A stretch of 64,000 nt of DNA from Taibaiella sp041660405 (GTDB lineage Bacteria; Bacteroidota; Bacteroidia; Chitinophagales; Chitinophagaceae): positions 1-64,000 of the forward strand of contig JBAZWL010000006.1 in assembly GCA_041660405.1 (NCBI GenBank), given 5' to 3'. The notes under the pieces were generated by a model. That model was not told where the DNA came from. It saw only the letters and a program-made list of their open reading frames with translations, and ran no database searches. Of this stretch, positions 27,467-36,438 are shown in pieces (position 1 is the stretch's first letter; every line of letters starts with the position of its first letter). The translations under genes and the position numbers were made by a program.

Positions 27467-27850
27467 GTGGAAAAGGAAAAATTAAGAATAGACAAATACC
27501 TTTGGTCAATACGCATATTCAAAACGAGGGCATTGGCATCAGATGCCTGCGATGTAGGTAGAGTGAAATGGAATGGGAATTCGGTAAAAGCTTCAAAGCA
27601 GGTGAACGTAGGAGAGCAATATGAAATAAAAACAGCTGACCGCAAGTGGAAAATTGAAGTGACGGGTTTGCTTCACACCCGTAAAGCTCATGCAGAAGCT
27701 ATAAATTACTACATTGATCTTACGCCTGAAGAAGACTTGATTATCAATAAAAACCAGGCTTCAAGTTTTTATACAGGTAAACGGCTTAGCAAAGTCGGAC
27801 GCCCCACAAAATCAGATAGAAGGGACCTGGATGACTTCATGGATAATTAA
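27467..27850 (+). CDS. S4-domain RNA-binding protein (Hsp15 family)
   Basis: 127 aa from a GTG at 27467. The reading frame is open to a TTG at 27425 inside ung, but the S4 domain begins right after the GTG (EKEKLRIDKYLWSIRIFKTR), as in relatives. The S4 fold spans about 5-65 (TRALASDACDVGRVKWNGNSVKASKQVNVGEQYEI). A basic tail (about 100-120) with RLSKVGRPTKSDRRDLDDF resembles Hsp15, which rescues stalled 50S subunits carrying tRNA. No ATG is available upstream of the domain. Confidence 0.85.
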   Translation: MEKEKLRIDKYLWSIRIFKTRALASDACDVGRVKWNGNSVKASKQVNVGEQYEIKTADRKWKIEVTGLLHTRKAHAEAINYYIDLTPEEDLIINKNQASSFYTGKRLSKVGRPTKSDRRDLDDFMDN

Positions 27851-27954
27851 AAAATACAATGCCGGTACCCAACTTTTGTAAATAAAATGCTATCTTGCTA
27901 TGAGAACATAGCTGTAAGCTGCAGCTGGAAAAAGAGCAACAAACATAAAACCAA

Positions 27955-30216
27955 ATGATTAGAAATTTATTCACTAAGGTAGCAGCAGGCCTTATGGTGC
28001 TTGCTTTTACACAAAGCTACGCAGGCGACAATTATTGGAAAAAGTTTGATGGCAAGACGGCACCTTCCCGTCAACCCCTGAATGTCACTGCTAAAGAATA
28101 TAACATTTTTGTACTCGATCAGAGTGCTATGCGTACTTTCTTGTTTGACCTTAGCATTAATTACGACAATGCAAAACAAATAGTACTGCCAACACCGGAT
28201 CAGAAATTCCGTAGTTTCCATGTTTGGAAAACCCCGATGATGGAACCCGGACTTGCCGATCGTTATCCCGAAATTCAAACCTTTACTGCTGTTGCTGACG
28301 ATGATCCTAATGTAACAGCCAAACTTGATTTTACACTTTTTGGTTTCAGCGCTTTGATTTATGATGGCGATAAATCCTATATGGTTGATCCTTATAATAA
28401 CGAAGCCGATGGCTATTATGTAGCTTTTTATAAGAAAGACTACCAAAGTACTGTTGCCTTAGGTGTCTGCGGTGTAAATTCCGCATTGGCTCCCACAGAT
28501 AATGGAACACCAACCACAGTTGAGCCACAGGGTGGTAAAACAGCGCAGAGGCTGAATGGTAGCGTTCGCCACGTTTATCGCCTTGCATTATCTTGCACAG
28601 GGGAATGGGCTACCTCGGAAGTAGGTCCCAATTCTACCAAGGCACAGGTATTGAGTAAAATGACCATTATGGTGAATAGAATCAACGGCTATTATGAGCG
28701 CGAACTTTCAGTGCATTTGACCCTTATTGGAAATAATGACGCTGTTATTTACACCAATGCTGCAGCCGATCCTTATAACTGTGATAATAATAAAGGATGT
28801 CTGATTGGCGAAGTTCAGGCTAATATTACCAGTGTTATCGGGCCAGCCAATTATGACATCGGTCATATTGTAAGTACTGAAGGCGGCGGATTGGCGCAGG
28901 TTAGCTCTGTTTGTGGTGGCGGTAAAGCAAGTGCTGTCAGCAGCGGGAATCCGAATAACGTAGAAGTAATTTTGCATGAAATGGGGCATCAGTTTGGCTC
29001 CAATCATACTTTTAGTGCAGGTACAGGTGGCTGTAATGGCAACGGTAACGAAAGCACAGCTTACGAACCTGGGGCAGGCATTACTATCATGTCTTATGCC
29101 GGATTATGCGCCGCTAATGATATAGGCTTCCCTGATGATCAGTATTTCCATGTAAGCAGCCTTAATGAAATCAATTCATTTCTTACTACACAGGGTTCAA
29201 GCTGTGGTGATATTAATAACGGTATGGCGCCGGTAAATATCCCACCAATTTTCGATTCTTTTTATATTCCACGTAATACGCCGTTTGAACTTACAGCTCC
29301 CGTAGCTACTGCTCCTCAATCAGGCGCAACTATACGCTACACGTGGGAACAATGGGATCTTGGCAACTTTGAAGGGACAGAAGTCGATAATGGTAACTCA
29401 GCTACAGGACCGCTATTCCGCTCTTATGATCCTAAAGCGAGTCGTATAACATCTTACCCTGAATATACTAATGTTATCAATAGCAATTATGGTACAGGTC
29501 CTCTAGGTAAAGGACAAAGATTACCTAAAGTTGCCCGTACAGTACGGTTCAAACTAACCGTAAGAAGTATGTACCAGGCTTGGGGAACTTTCCAATTTAT
29601 GGATAGTGTTGTTCGTTTAAAAGTAGATGCTAACTCATCTGATTTCAGGGTTACTTCTCAGGCTTCGGCAGAAACCTGGAATCCGGGACCAGGAGCGACT
29701 AAGACTATAACCTGGGACAGAGGTAACACACACCTGGATTCTGTGAAATGTGGCTGGGTTAATATTTACCTTTCCCTTGATGATGGTGCTACCTTCCCAT
29801 TCCTCATGGTGGCTAATGCACCCAATTCGGGTTCTTATAACGTAGAAGTTCCCAATGTTGCAACAACAACAGGAAGAGTTAAAGTTAAAGGTGCAGGAAA
29901 TGTATTCTACGATATTAGTAAAGGAGCTATAACTATTACTGGTGATCCTCTGGGAGTGCCTGAATTACTACTTAATGAAGATCTTGTTGTATTCCCTAAT
30001 CCAGCTACCGATCACGTTGTGATCATGAACAAAAATCTGTATGGCAAAAATCTGAAAGCCGTAATGTACAATGCTATAGGACAACGTGTATGGGGTGGGG
30101 AACTAAACGGAAGAACTGAAATATCTGTTGGCAACATGGCCCGTGGTAATTACATGATACAGGTAGTTGATGTAACCTCCGGTGCAAGAACAACCCATAA
30201 AGTGGTTCTTAGGTAA
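27955..30216 (+). CDS. Reprolysin-like (M12B) metalloprotease with type IX sorting domain
   Basis: 753 aa. A signal peptide (about 1-23, ending SYAG) is followed by a propeptide-like region (about 30-200). The metalloprotease domain (about 205-425) has the zinc site HEMGHQFGSNH (H341, E342, H345, H351) and the downstream Met-turn-like ITIMSYAGLC. Two beta-rich modules follow (about 430-655). The C-terminal sorting domain (about 670-753) shows LNEDLVVFPNPATDHVVI, GQRVWGGELNG, NMARGNYMIQV and the end HKVVLR. It is predicted to be secreted by the type IX system as an extracellular protease. It has its own terminator. Confidence 0.9.
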   Translation: MIRNLFTKVAAGLMVLAFTQSYAGDNYWKKFDGKTAPSRQPLNVTAKEYNIFVLDQSAMRTFLFDLSINYDNAKQIVLPTPDQKFRSFHVWKTPMMEPGLADRYPEIQTFTAVADDDPNVTAKLDFTLFGFSALIYDGDKSYMVDPYNNEADGYYVAFYKKDYQSTVALGVCGVNSALAPTDNGTPTTVEPQGGKTAQRLNGSVRHVYRLALSCTGEWATSEVGPNSTKAQVLSKMTIMVNRINGYYERELSVHLTLIGNNDAVIYTNAAADPYNCDNNKGCLIGEVQANITSVIGPANYDIGHIVSTEGGGLAQVSSVCGGGKASAVSSGNPNNVEVILHEMGHQFGSNHTFSAGTGGCNGNGNESTAYEPGAGITIMSYAGLCAANDIGFPDDQYFHVSSLNEINSFLTTQGSSCGDINNGMAPVNIPPIFDSFYIPRNTPFELTAPVATAPQSGATIRYTWEQWDLGNFEGTEVDNGNSATGPLFRSYDPKASRITSYPEYTNVINSNYGTGPLGKGQRLPKVARTVRFKLTVRSMYQAWGTFQFMDSVVRLKVDANSSDFRVTSQASAETWNPGPGATKTITWDRGNTHLDSVKCGWVNIYLSLDDGATFPFLMVANAPNSGSYNVEVPNVATTTGRVKVKGAGNVFYDISKGAITITGDPLGVPELLLNEDLVVFPNPATDHVVIMNKNLYGKNLKAVMYNAIGQRVWGGELNGRTEISVGNMARGNYMIQVVDVTSGARTTHKVVLR

Positions 30217-30246
30217 AAGCGAAATCCAACATAAATATAATTCTGG

Positions 30247-30284
30247 ATAAGAGCGTTGCTATTGGGCAACGCTCTTATTTTTTA
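30247..30284 (+). terminator. Terminator of the metalloprotease gene
   Basis: Stem ATAAGAGCGTTGC / GCAACGCTCTTAT with a 6-nt loop, followed by TTTTTT. It lies 31 bases after the stop codon. Confidence 0.85.
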
Positions 30285-30472
30285 ATTGAACCTGGTTTCC
30301 ATGCAAATCCTTCAATTGTTAATTTTCCCGATTCAGTATTACCAATTCCAGCATTAGCTTATTTGCTTTTATAAAGGGCCACGTAGTGTAGTATATTGCA
30401 CAAGTAAATAATCCGTTATAGTTTTTAAAGAAGAATTAAACGAACGAACAGCAATGGAATGCGGATTTACAA

Positions 30473-30532
30473 ATGTTTGAAGAGCAATATAGGGGCGTAT
30501 TACGCTTTAAATATAAAAATGTTGTACGTTGA
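30473..30532 (+). CDS. Possible 19-codon leader ORF before the YceI/sensor operon
   Basis: An ATG-TGA frame of 19 codons (MFEEQYRGVLRFKYKNVVR) ends inside the left arm of the inverted repeat 30529-30609 and is followed 15 bases later by a terminator-like hairpin. Size and position suit a leader peptide for attenuation, but there is no run of one amino-acid codon, no clear ribosome site and no homology evidence. The rest of the 400-bp gap (30217-30616) holds only the metalloprotease terminator and the inverted repeat. Confidence 0.2.
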   Translation: MFEEQYRGVLRFKYKNVVR

Positions 30533-30609
30533 TTTGTTTGTTTAGGGAAGAAAAGCCATCTGAATTCAGATGGCTTTCTTATTTTTAAGGGCCTAAACAA
30601 ACAAATCAA
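30529..30609 (+). repeat. 18-bp perfect inverted repeat enclosing a terminator hairpin
   Basis: TTGATTTGTTTGTTTAGG (30529-30546) is exactly reverse-complementary to 30592-30609. Between them is a strong hairpin, AGCCATCTGA / TCAGATGGCT (30554-30575) extended by AAGAA/TTCTT, followed by ATTTTT. The whole 81-nt structure ends 7 bases before the ATG of the YceI gene. It could be a small MITE-like element or a leader switch in which pairing of the outer arms competes with the inner terminator. Confidence 0.75.
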
Positions 30610-30616
30610 TTCGCCC

Positions 30617-31171
30617 ATGCTTCGTTTATTCTGTTGTCTGCTAATCATTTTGCCATGTATAAAAGGATTTAGCCAAACTGATATTTATGAAGTGAGGACA
30701 GGGGATGTTCATTTTTTTTCTGAAGCGCCTAAGGAATTGATCAGTGCATCTTCAAAACAGATAAAAGGTGTGCTTGATAGGAGAAAGAAAACCTTTGCTT
30801 TTAGAATAAATATATCCTCTTTTACAGGGTTCAATAATGCTCTGCAACGGGAGCATTTTAATGAGAATTATATGGAAAGCAATCTTTATCCTGTTGCCTC
30901 ATACAAAGGTAAAATTATTGAGGATGTTGAATTTAATAAAGATGGGGTTTATGAAATCAGGACCAAGGGAAAGCTTAATATACATGGTATAGAACAGGAA
31001 CGGATCATTAAAGTATTGCTCACTATAAAGAAAGGGAAGATTGCGCTTGCGAGTAATTTCACAGTAATGCTTACTGATTATAATATTAAAATTCCACGAG
31101 TGGTCAGCGATAAATTGTCCCCTCAAATTAAAGTAACTGTCTCTGCCAGTATGCAGCCTATGTCCAGATAA
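30617..31171 (+). CDS. YceI-family periplasmic lipid-binding-like protein
   Basis: 184 aa. A signal peptide (about 1-20, FCCLLIILPCIKGFSQ) is followed by a lipocalin-like YceI beta barrel. Motifs are TGDVHFFSEAPKELI, FAFRINISSFTGFNNALQREHFNENYMESNLYP, GKLNIHGIEQERII and FTVMLTDYNIKIP. YceI proteins bind isoprenoid-like lipids; here the EHFNENYMES block is shared with the paralogue at 35787. It is the first gene of a unit with the sensor kinase (start one base after the stop) and the LytTR regulator. A terminator-bearing inverted repeat lies just upstream. Confidence 0.85.
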   Translation: MLRLFCCLLIILPCIKGFSQTDIYEVRTGDVHFFSEAPKELISASSKQIKGVLDRRKKTFAFRINISSFTGFNNALQREHFNENYMESNLYPVASYKGKIIEDVEFNKDGVYEIRTKGKLNIHGIEQERIIKVLLTIKKGKIALASNFTVMLTDYNIKIPRVVSDKLSPQIKVTVSASMQPMSR

Positions 31172-31172
31172 T

Positions 31173-34025
31173 ATGCGGCCCCTGATCCTGATCTCTTTAA
31201 TGCTTCTCTCATCTCTGCTTTCGGCCCAAAAGCCTTTTGTACAGGATGTGTGGCTGAATGAAAACCGTACTCCAATGAAGGCAAACGCATTGCTGATGGA
31301 TAAAAGCGGTTACATGATAGTCGGCACAGATCTGGGCCTGTACAAGTATAACGGGAAAGTATTTAAAATGCTGAAAAGTGCTGTAAAAGCCCCTGTTACC
31401 TCTTTATCATTGCAGCAAGGGAAAGTTTGGATAGGTTTTAAAAACGGAAAATTCGGCTATCTGGAACACGATTCCGTGTCCATCCTTAATTTTAAAAATT
31501 ACAAAGCTTCATCGCAGATACATACTATTGTGGTAAGACCTGATAGCGCAATCTGGTTGGGAACTGAAGAAGGAGTCATTAAAATCCATCGGCAAAGCAT
31601 TCAACAGTATAATACATCAAATGGCCTTTCTGACGATTTTATTTATTCACTTACGTTTATAGATGAAGCTACTATTTTAACCGGCACAGACCAGGGCTTG
31701 AATATAATTCATCCTTCGTCAGGCAAAAACAAGGTCACTGTTTTTTCGTCGGAACAAGGGCTTCAGGATAATATTGCCAGAGTAGTAGAAAAAGCAGGCA
31801 TCTTGCATCATTATTGGATCGGAGCACAGCAAGGCGGCCTGGCCTTTTATGATTCAGAGAAAAAGCAATGCTATCCTTTACATATAGCCGGAGGCTGGAA
31901 ATGGGGGCAGGTTAATGATATATTGACCATGTCGTCCTCAAGGGCTTATGCAGCCACTGAAGATGGCTATCTGCTTGAACTTTTAATGAAGGGAACTGAT
32001 TCCGTTTCGGTTTCGGCAACGTTCATGCCTGGTACAAGAATTAATGCGCTCATTAATGATAAAGCGGGAAACATATGGTGCGCTACTGATAAAGGCATAA
32101 GTTTTGTAACCGCTGAATTCCTGAATTTTATTCCGTTGTCTAAACCCTTTTCTCTTACAGAAATAACTGCAATGGGTTGTGATAAAAACAACAGGTTGTG
32201 GCTGGCCTTAAAGAAAGATGTGTTTTATATCGACCTGAACAAAGAAGATCATCATCTGCAAAAAGCATTTGAAGCAAAGGAGCCGGTAAGTGCTATTTAT
32301 TGTGATAAAAACGGGACACTATGGTTAGGAACCTCCGGAGATGGATTATGGGTTAAAGATATAGCAACAACTATGTTTAAAAAAGTGGCGGAACCCTCAC
32401 TGGCAACAGAAAATATTTTGAGCCTGGCAGTAATTGCGGATCAACTATGGATATCCGGATTGAATGGGGTGAAGCAATTCGACATGAAGGGGAATAATAT
32501 CCGGCTATTGAAAACACATAATAAAGCATCGGGCATAGGCAGCGATTATATTTACCAATTATTTGGTGATAGTAAGGGCAGGCTCTGGATGGCAACGGAT
32601 GGTGCAGGTGTATGCATGTACCATAAAAATGAATATCATCATTGGAATGCTTTTGATTCTGCAAGTAATGCCGTTGCATATACCATTACAGAAGATGCCA
32701 GCGGTGGAATATGGGCCGGTACTTTATATACAAACCTGTTTAGGTACAAGGCCGGACAATGGACTAATGCAAGAAAAAATGAAGTGCAGGATATTGATGT
32801 CAACCTTTTTACAGTAAATGCCAATGCTACCGGCCAGGTTGTTGCTGTTTATCAGCGCTGCATAGATCTTTGGTATCCGGGGAGCAAATTTTTCAGACAC
32901 TTCAACAGCAGGCAGAATATGGGTCTGGACAGTACTTCAAGGGTATTGAATTGCAGTGCAAAAGACAATGCGGGGAATGTTTATATACCTGCTCAAAAAG
33001 GAATACTGATCTTCAAAAATCAATTGGCCAACTACGACATCAGGCCGGGAGTCAGTATTACCAGGATAAGCAATAACCTTAAGGACATTAATGGCCAACA
33101 ACATGAGTATGGCCCGGACGAAAACTATATGAGCTTCTACTTTGATGGTATCAGCTTTACCAATCCGGAGCGGCTCAATTACAGGTTCAGGTTGGAAGGG
33201 TATAGCGACAATTGGATTTATACCAATGAAGTATCGGCTACCTTCCCTAAATTACCAGCGGGCACATTCACCTTCCGGGTTCAGGTATCGCTTAACGGAA
33301 GCTTTGATCATGCCAGTGAATCTTCTTATTCTTTTACTATTGCCGCTCCTCTTTGGAAAAGGCCTTGGTTTATATTATTGGCAGCGTTATTAATCGTTGC
33401 TGTTTCTTATGCAATTATTAAATACCGCGACCGGAAGTTGCAGCGTCTTGCCTTATTGGAACAAGAAAAAATTGCCTTTGATTACGAACATCTCAAAAGC
33501 CAGGTGAACCCTCATTTTTTATTTAATAGCCTTAATACCTTAACCAATCTGATAGAAGATAACCAGGAGAATGCTGTTGCCTATACAGAAAGATTGTCGG
33601 ACTTATACCGTAATATGCTTACCTATCATAATAAGGATCTGATCACATTGGGTGAGGAGTGGAAAATTTTATCGGCCTACTTATACATTCAGCAAAGTCG
33701 CTTTGGTAAAGCATTACAGATAAAAGGAACAATCCCAGATGTATTTAAAGAATCTGCAAAAATACCGCCAATGGCATTGCAACTGCTAGTCGAAAATGCT
33801 ATTAAACATAATGTAGTTTCCATATCATCGCCACTGATTATAGAGGTTATTGTGGACGAAAAAGAAATAACGGTAAGCAATAAGATCAACCCAAAAATAA
33901 GGCAGGAAATGGAATCGGGTATTGGGCTTGCCAATATCACCAATCGTTATGCTATGCTTACCAGGCGTAAAGTGTATTATGGTAAGGAAGGTGAAAATTG
34001 GGTGGTAAAATTACCTTTGCTTTAA
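31173..34025 (+). CDS. Propeller-type sensor histidine kinase (LytS-like)
   Basis: 950 aa. A signal peptide (about 1-18) is followed by two-component regulator propeller blades over about 25-600 (repeats such as IWLGTEEGVIKI, LWLGTSGDGLWV, LWMATDGAGVCMY). A Y_Y_Y domain follows (about 640-715, RFRLEGYSDNWIYT), then one transmembrane helix (about 728-748). The His_kinase domain carries the phospho-acceptor histidine in NPHFLFNSLNTL and an ATPase with LLVENAIKHN and GIGLANI. The ATPase is short, as in LytS-type kinases. The ATG follows the YceI stop by one base, so translation is probably coupled. The partner is the LytTR regulator 23 bases downstream. The periplasmic signal is unknown. Confidence 0.9.
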   Translation: MRPLILISLMLLSSLLSAQKPFVQDVWLNENRTPMKANALLMDKSGYMIVGTDLGLYKYNGKVFKMLKSAVKAPVTSLSLQQGKVWIGFKNGKFGYLEHDSVSILNFKNYKASSQIHTIVVRPDSAIWLGTEEGVIKIHRQSIQQYNTSNGLSDDFIYSLTFIDEATILTGTDQGLNIIHPSSGKNKVTVFSSEQGLQDNIARVVEKAGILHHYWIGAQQGGLAFYDSEKKQCYPLHIAGGWKWGQVNDILTMSSSRAYAATEDGYLLELLMKGTDSVSVSATFMPGTRINALINDKAGNIWCATDKGISFVTAEFLNFIPLSKPFSLTEITAMGCDKNNRLWLALKKDVFYIDLNKEDHHLQKAFEAKEPVSAIYCDKNGTLWLGTSGDGLWVKDIATTMFKKVAEPSLATENILSLAVIADQLWISGLNGVKQFDMKGNNIRLLKTHNKASGIGSDYIYQLFGDSKGRLWMATDGAGVCMYHKNEYHHWNAFDSASNAVAYTITEDASGGIWAGTLYTNLFRYKAGQWTNARKNEVQDIDVNLFTVNANATGQVVAVYQRCIDLWYPGSKFFRHFNSRQNMGLDSTSRVLNCSAKDNAGNVYIPAQKGILIFKNQLANYDIRPGVSITRISNNLKDINGQQHEYGPDENYMSFYFDGISFTNPERLNYRFRLEGYSDNWIYTNEVSATFPKLPAGTFTFRVQVSLNGSFDHASESSYSFTIAAPLWKRPWFILLAALLIVAVSYAIIKYRDRKLQRLALLEQEKIAFDYEHLKSQVNPHFLFNSLNTLTNLIEDNQENAVAYTERLSDLYRNMLTYHNKDLITLGEEWKILSAYLYIQQSRFGKALQIKGTIPDVFKESAKIPPMALQLLVENAIKHNVVSISSPLIIEVIVDEKEITVSNKINPKIRQEMESGIGLANITNRYAMLTRRKVYYGKEGENWVVKLPLL

Positions 34026-34048
34026 AACAATTTGTAGATTTACAATCC

Positions 34049-34801
34049 ATGAAAGTACTGATTATCGAAGATGAAATACCGGCCTTCAACAGGCTTAGTA
34101 AACTGATACAGGAAATAATACCGATAGCGGAGATCGTAGGTCAGATAGACAGCGTGGCCGATGCTGTAAACTGGTTTTCAATTCATCCCAATCCGGATGT
34201 TATTTTCATGGATATACATCTGGCCGACGGTTCTGCATTTGACTTGCTGCAAGTGGTTAAACTGGATTGCCCTATAATTTTTACCACTGCTTTCGACGAA
34301 TATGCCCTTGAGGCTTTTAGAGTATCCAGCATTGATTACTTACTTAAACCGGTAAAGCGGGAAGACCTTCAGAAATCATTTCTGAAATTGAAGCAATTCC
34401 GTACCATTTTTCAATCAGAAAACACTGCAAGCAAAACTGTTTCGGAAAAACATGATTACAGAAAACGCTTTGTGATCCGCTTTGGGGAGCATATCAAAAC
34501 TTTGAACGTAGAGGAAATCGCTTATTTCTTTAGCGAAAACAGGGCAACATTTGCACGCAGCCACGAAGGGCGTAGCCTGCCGGTGGATTACAACCTGGAT
34601 ACCCTTGAAGGCATGCTCGATCCTTCTAAATTTTTCAGGATCAACAGGCAATATCTCATTTCCCTTGAAGCCATTGCCGAGATGAAAACCTACTCTAAAG
34701 CAAGGGTTATAGTAACATTGAAACCTGCTGCGCAAGAGCAACCTGTAGTAAGCTCGGAGCGTTCTGCTTTCTTTAAGCAATGGTTGGCCGGAGAGGTCTG
34801 A
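34049..34801 (+). CDS. LytTR-family response regulator
   Basis: 250 aa from the ATG at 34049; a longer frame from 33998 overlaps the kinase and is not needed. The receiver domain (1-120) has the acidic pair in IIEDE, the phospho-acceptor D55 in IFMDIHLADG, a TAFDEYALEAF switch region and the lysine in DYLLKPVKREDL. The C-terminal LytTR domain (about 145-250) shows IAYFFSENRATFARSHEGRSLPVDYNLDTLE and FFRINRQYLISLEAI. It is cognate to the kinase just upstream. Possible targets include the YceI gene heading this unit and the related YceI/DUF5777 cluster downstream, by inference only. Confidence 0.93.
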   Translation: MKVLIIEDEIPAFNRLSKLIQEIIPIAEIVGQIDSVADAVNWFSIHPNPDVIFMDIHLADGSAFDLLQVVKLDCPIIFTTAFDEYALEAFRVSSIDYLLKPVKREDLQKSFLKLKQFRTIFQSENTASKTVSEKHDYRKRFVIRFGEHIKTLNVEEIAYFFSENRATFARSHEGRSLPVDYNLDTLEGMLDPSKFFRINRQYLISLEAIAEMKTYSKARVIVTLKPAAQEQPVVSSERSAFFKQWLAGEV

Positions 34802-34863
34802 CCCGTAGCGCCACTTTCCCGCTTCAAGCCTTTTTTTTCCTGTTTCATAGCATTGTCAGCTTA

Positions 34864-34890
34864 TTGTCATTTTTGGTATGTTTACTTTTG
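34864..34890 (+). promoter_or_regulatory. Promoter of the OB-fold protein gene
   Basis: TTG (34864-34866), 16 bases, TACTTTTG (34883-34890). The -7 box matches the consensus and is 19 bases before the ATG. Confidence 0.5.
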
Positions 34891-34909
34891 AGTCAACATT
34901 ACATTAAAG

Positions 34910-35308
34910 ATGAAGAAAATAGTCCTTATTATATTGATACTCGTTGTAGGAGGCGTTGGTGCTGGCCTGTATATATGGAACAAAGCGCCCGCAACAGTAG
35001 CCGACAGCGCGTCTTCTGCAATCAGTGCAGATGAGCTTGCTGCTGCATTTACCACAAATGAACAACAGGCCAATGGTAAGTTTCTGAATAAAGTTCTTGA
35101 TGTAAGCGGAACTATAGTTGAAGTGACTAAAAACCAGGATGGCAAAACAGTAATAACACTAGGTGTTGCCTCCGATCCACTTTCGGGTGTGCAATGCACC
35201 ATGAGGGATAGTGATATAAAGGCAGAAGTAGGAAAATCAATTACTATTAAGGGGTTCTGCAATGGCTATACATTGGTAGTCTTGCTTTCCGACTGTATAA
35301 TTAAATAA
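34910..35308 (+). CDS. OB-fold (tRNA_anti-like) membrane-anchored protein
   Basis: 132 aa. An N-terminal transmembrane or signal anchor (about 4-22, IVLIILILVVGGVGAGLYIW) precedes a helix ISADELAAAFTTNEQQANGKFLNKVL. An OB-like barrel follows (about 60-132, DVSGTIVEVTKNQDGKTVITLG, GKSITIKGFCNGYTLVVLLSDCIIK), of the tRNA_anti-like type. Such proteins are common in Bacteroidota with unknown function. Two cysteines near the C-terminus (C119, C129 approximately) could form a disulfide outside the cytoplasm. It is followed by the cytochrome-like lipoprotein gene. Confidence 0.78.
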   Translation: MKKIVLIILILVVGGVGAGLYIWNKAPATVADSASSAISADELAAAFTTNEQQANGKFLNKVLDVSGTIVEVTKNQDGKTVITLGVASDPLSGVQCTMRDSDIKAEVGKSITIKGFCNGYTLVVLLSDCIIK

Positions 35309-35395
35309 TCTAAGGTCTTCAGCATTTTTAAATCGGACGCTGATCTAAACTGAATATAAACGATCACCAATTAAAAATCTTTTAAAAAATATAAA

Positions 35396-35755
35396 ATGAA
35401 GAAATTGATTATTGTACTTTCTGTAGCTGTAGTGGCTATTATTAGTTGTAAAAAGGATAATGCAGAAGATACCTTTCCTACCCCTGTTACTTGTGACACC
35501 AGCAATGTTACTTTCTCTGGGGTAGTGCTGCCTATTATTCAAGCAAAATGTACTAATGGGAGTTGCCACGGTACAGGAGCTAGTATCAACCTGACCACAT
35601 ATGCCGGCCTGGAAGAAGTTGCCAATCATGGCAAATTATTACCTGCTATTAATCATACAGGTCCAAAACCTATGCCTGATGGACAGCCTAAGCTTGATGA
35701 TTGCACTATAGCTAAAATTACAAAATGGGTGAATGACGGTGCACCCAATAATTAA
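35396..35755 (+). CDS. Cytochrome c-like lipoprotein with CX4CH heme site
   Basis: 119 aa. A lipoprotein signal with Cys18 (AIISCKKD) is followed by a small c-type cytochrome-like domain. The heme site is KCTNGSCHGTG (C52, C57, H58), that is CX4CH rather than CX2CH, a spacing seen in similar Bacteroidota lipoproteins. A possible distal methionine lies in GPKPMPDGQPKL. The block ending ITKWVNDGAPNN is typical of these domains. It probably transfers electrons in the periplasm. It is followed 31 bases later by a YceI gene and then a DUF5777 barrel, a grouping suggesting a shared envelope redox role. Confidence 0.75.
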   Translation: MKKLIIVLSVAVVAIISCKKDNAEDTFPTPVTCDTSNVTFSGVVLPIIQAKCTNGSCHGTGASINLTTYAGLEEVANHGKLLPAINHTGPKPMPDGQPKLDDCTIAKITKWVNDGAPNN

Positions 35756-35786
35756 TATTCATAAAGGATTTGATAAAAAATAAAAG

Positions 35787-36338
35787 ATGAAAAAGATCAT
35801 AGCAGCACTTGCTGTGTTTTGTTTAGTGGGTTCTATAGCATATGCACAAAAATGGATGACCCGTACCGGAAAAGTTTCTTTCTTTTCTTCTACACCTGTG
35901 GAAAATATAGAGGCTTTCAACAATGAAACAGCAAGCATAATAGATAGCAAAACAGGTGACGTTGTATTTATGGTGCCTATCAAAAGTTTCAAGTTTGAAA
36001 AGGCATTAATGCAAGAGCATTTTAACGAAAACTACATGGAAAGCGATAAGTATCCTAAAGCAGAATTCAAAGGAAAAATCACTAACCTGAAAGATGTTAA
36101 TTTCGATAAAGACGGAACCTATAATGTAAAGACGGCTGGAAAGCTTACTATGCACGGCGTTACCAAAGATGTGGTTACTAATGGAACTATTGTAGTAAAA
36201 GCTGGTGTGGCTACTGTTAAATCTAAATTTTCTGTGGCACCCACAGACTATGGAATTAAAATACCTTCTGTAGCTGCTTCTAAAATTGCTTCCAAAATTG
36301 AAGTGACTATTAACACTGACCTTAAAGGAATGAAATAA
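35787..36338 (+). CDS. YceI-family protein (second copy)
   Basis: 183 aa. Signal peptide about 1-20 (IIAALAVFCLVGSIAYAQ). YceI barrel motifs are TGKVSFFSSTPVENIEAFN, VPIKSFKFEKALMQEHFNENYMESDKYPKAEFKG, GKLTMHGVTKDV and FSVAPTDYGIKIP. It shares EHFNENYMES and the overall strand layout with the protein at 30617, so the two are paralogues about 4.6 kb apart. It ends before a strong terminator, so it probably closes the transcript with the cytochrome-like gene. Confidence 0.9.
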   Translation: MKKIIAALAVFCLVGSIAYAQKWMTRTGKVSFFSSTPVENIEAFNNETASIIDSKTGDVVFMVPIKSFKFEKALMQEHFNENYMESDKYPKAEFKGKITNLKDVNFDKDGTYNVKTAGKLTMHGVTKDVVTNGTIVVKAGVATVKSKFSVAPTDYGIKIPSVAASKIASKIEVTINTDLKGMK

Positions 36339-36352
36339 AATAGAATGCTCAT

Positions 36353-36400
36353 TATAAAAGGATCTTTGCCCATGTACAACGCGGCAAAGATCCTTTTATA
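36353..36400 (+). terminator. Terminator after the YceI gene
   Basis: A perfect 18-bp stem TATAAAAGGATCTTTGCC / GGCAAAGATCCTTTTATA around a 12-nt loop. The T content is inside the descending arm. Confidence 0.8.
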
Positions 36401-36438
36401 AATCCTGACAAAATACTTTACTCACAATCAACAGAATT

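Noticed and set aside
30275..30358. A 27-codon minus-strand fragment ending ESGKLTIEGFAWKPGSIKK that looks protein-like
   Set aside because: It overlaps the metalloprotease terminator, has an in-frame stop just upstream and no start codon. It could be a gene remnant but is short enough to be chance.
30529..30609. Insertion sequence or MITE with target duplication
   Set aside because: The 18-bp arms are perfect but the flanks (TGTACG and TTCGCC) show no target-site duplication, so mobility is not supported from this window alone; kept as an inverted repeat.
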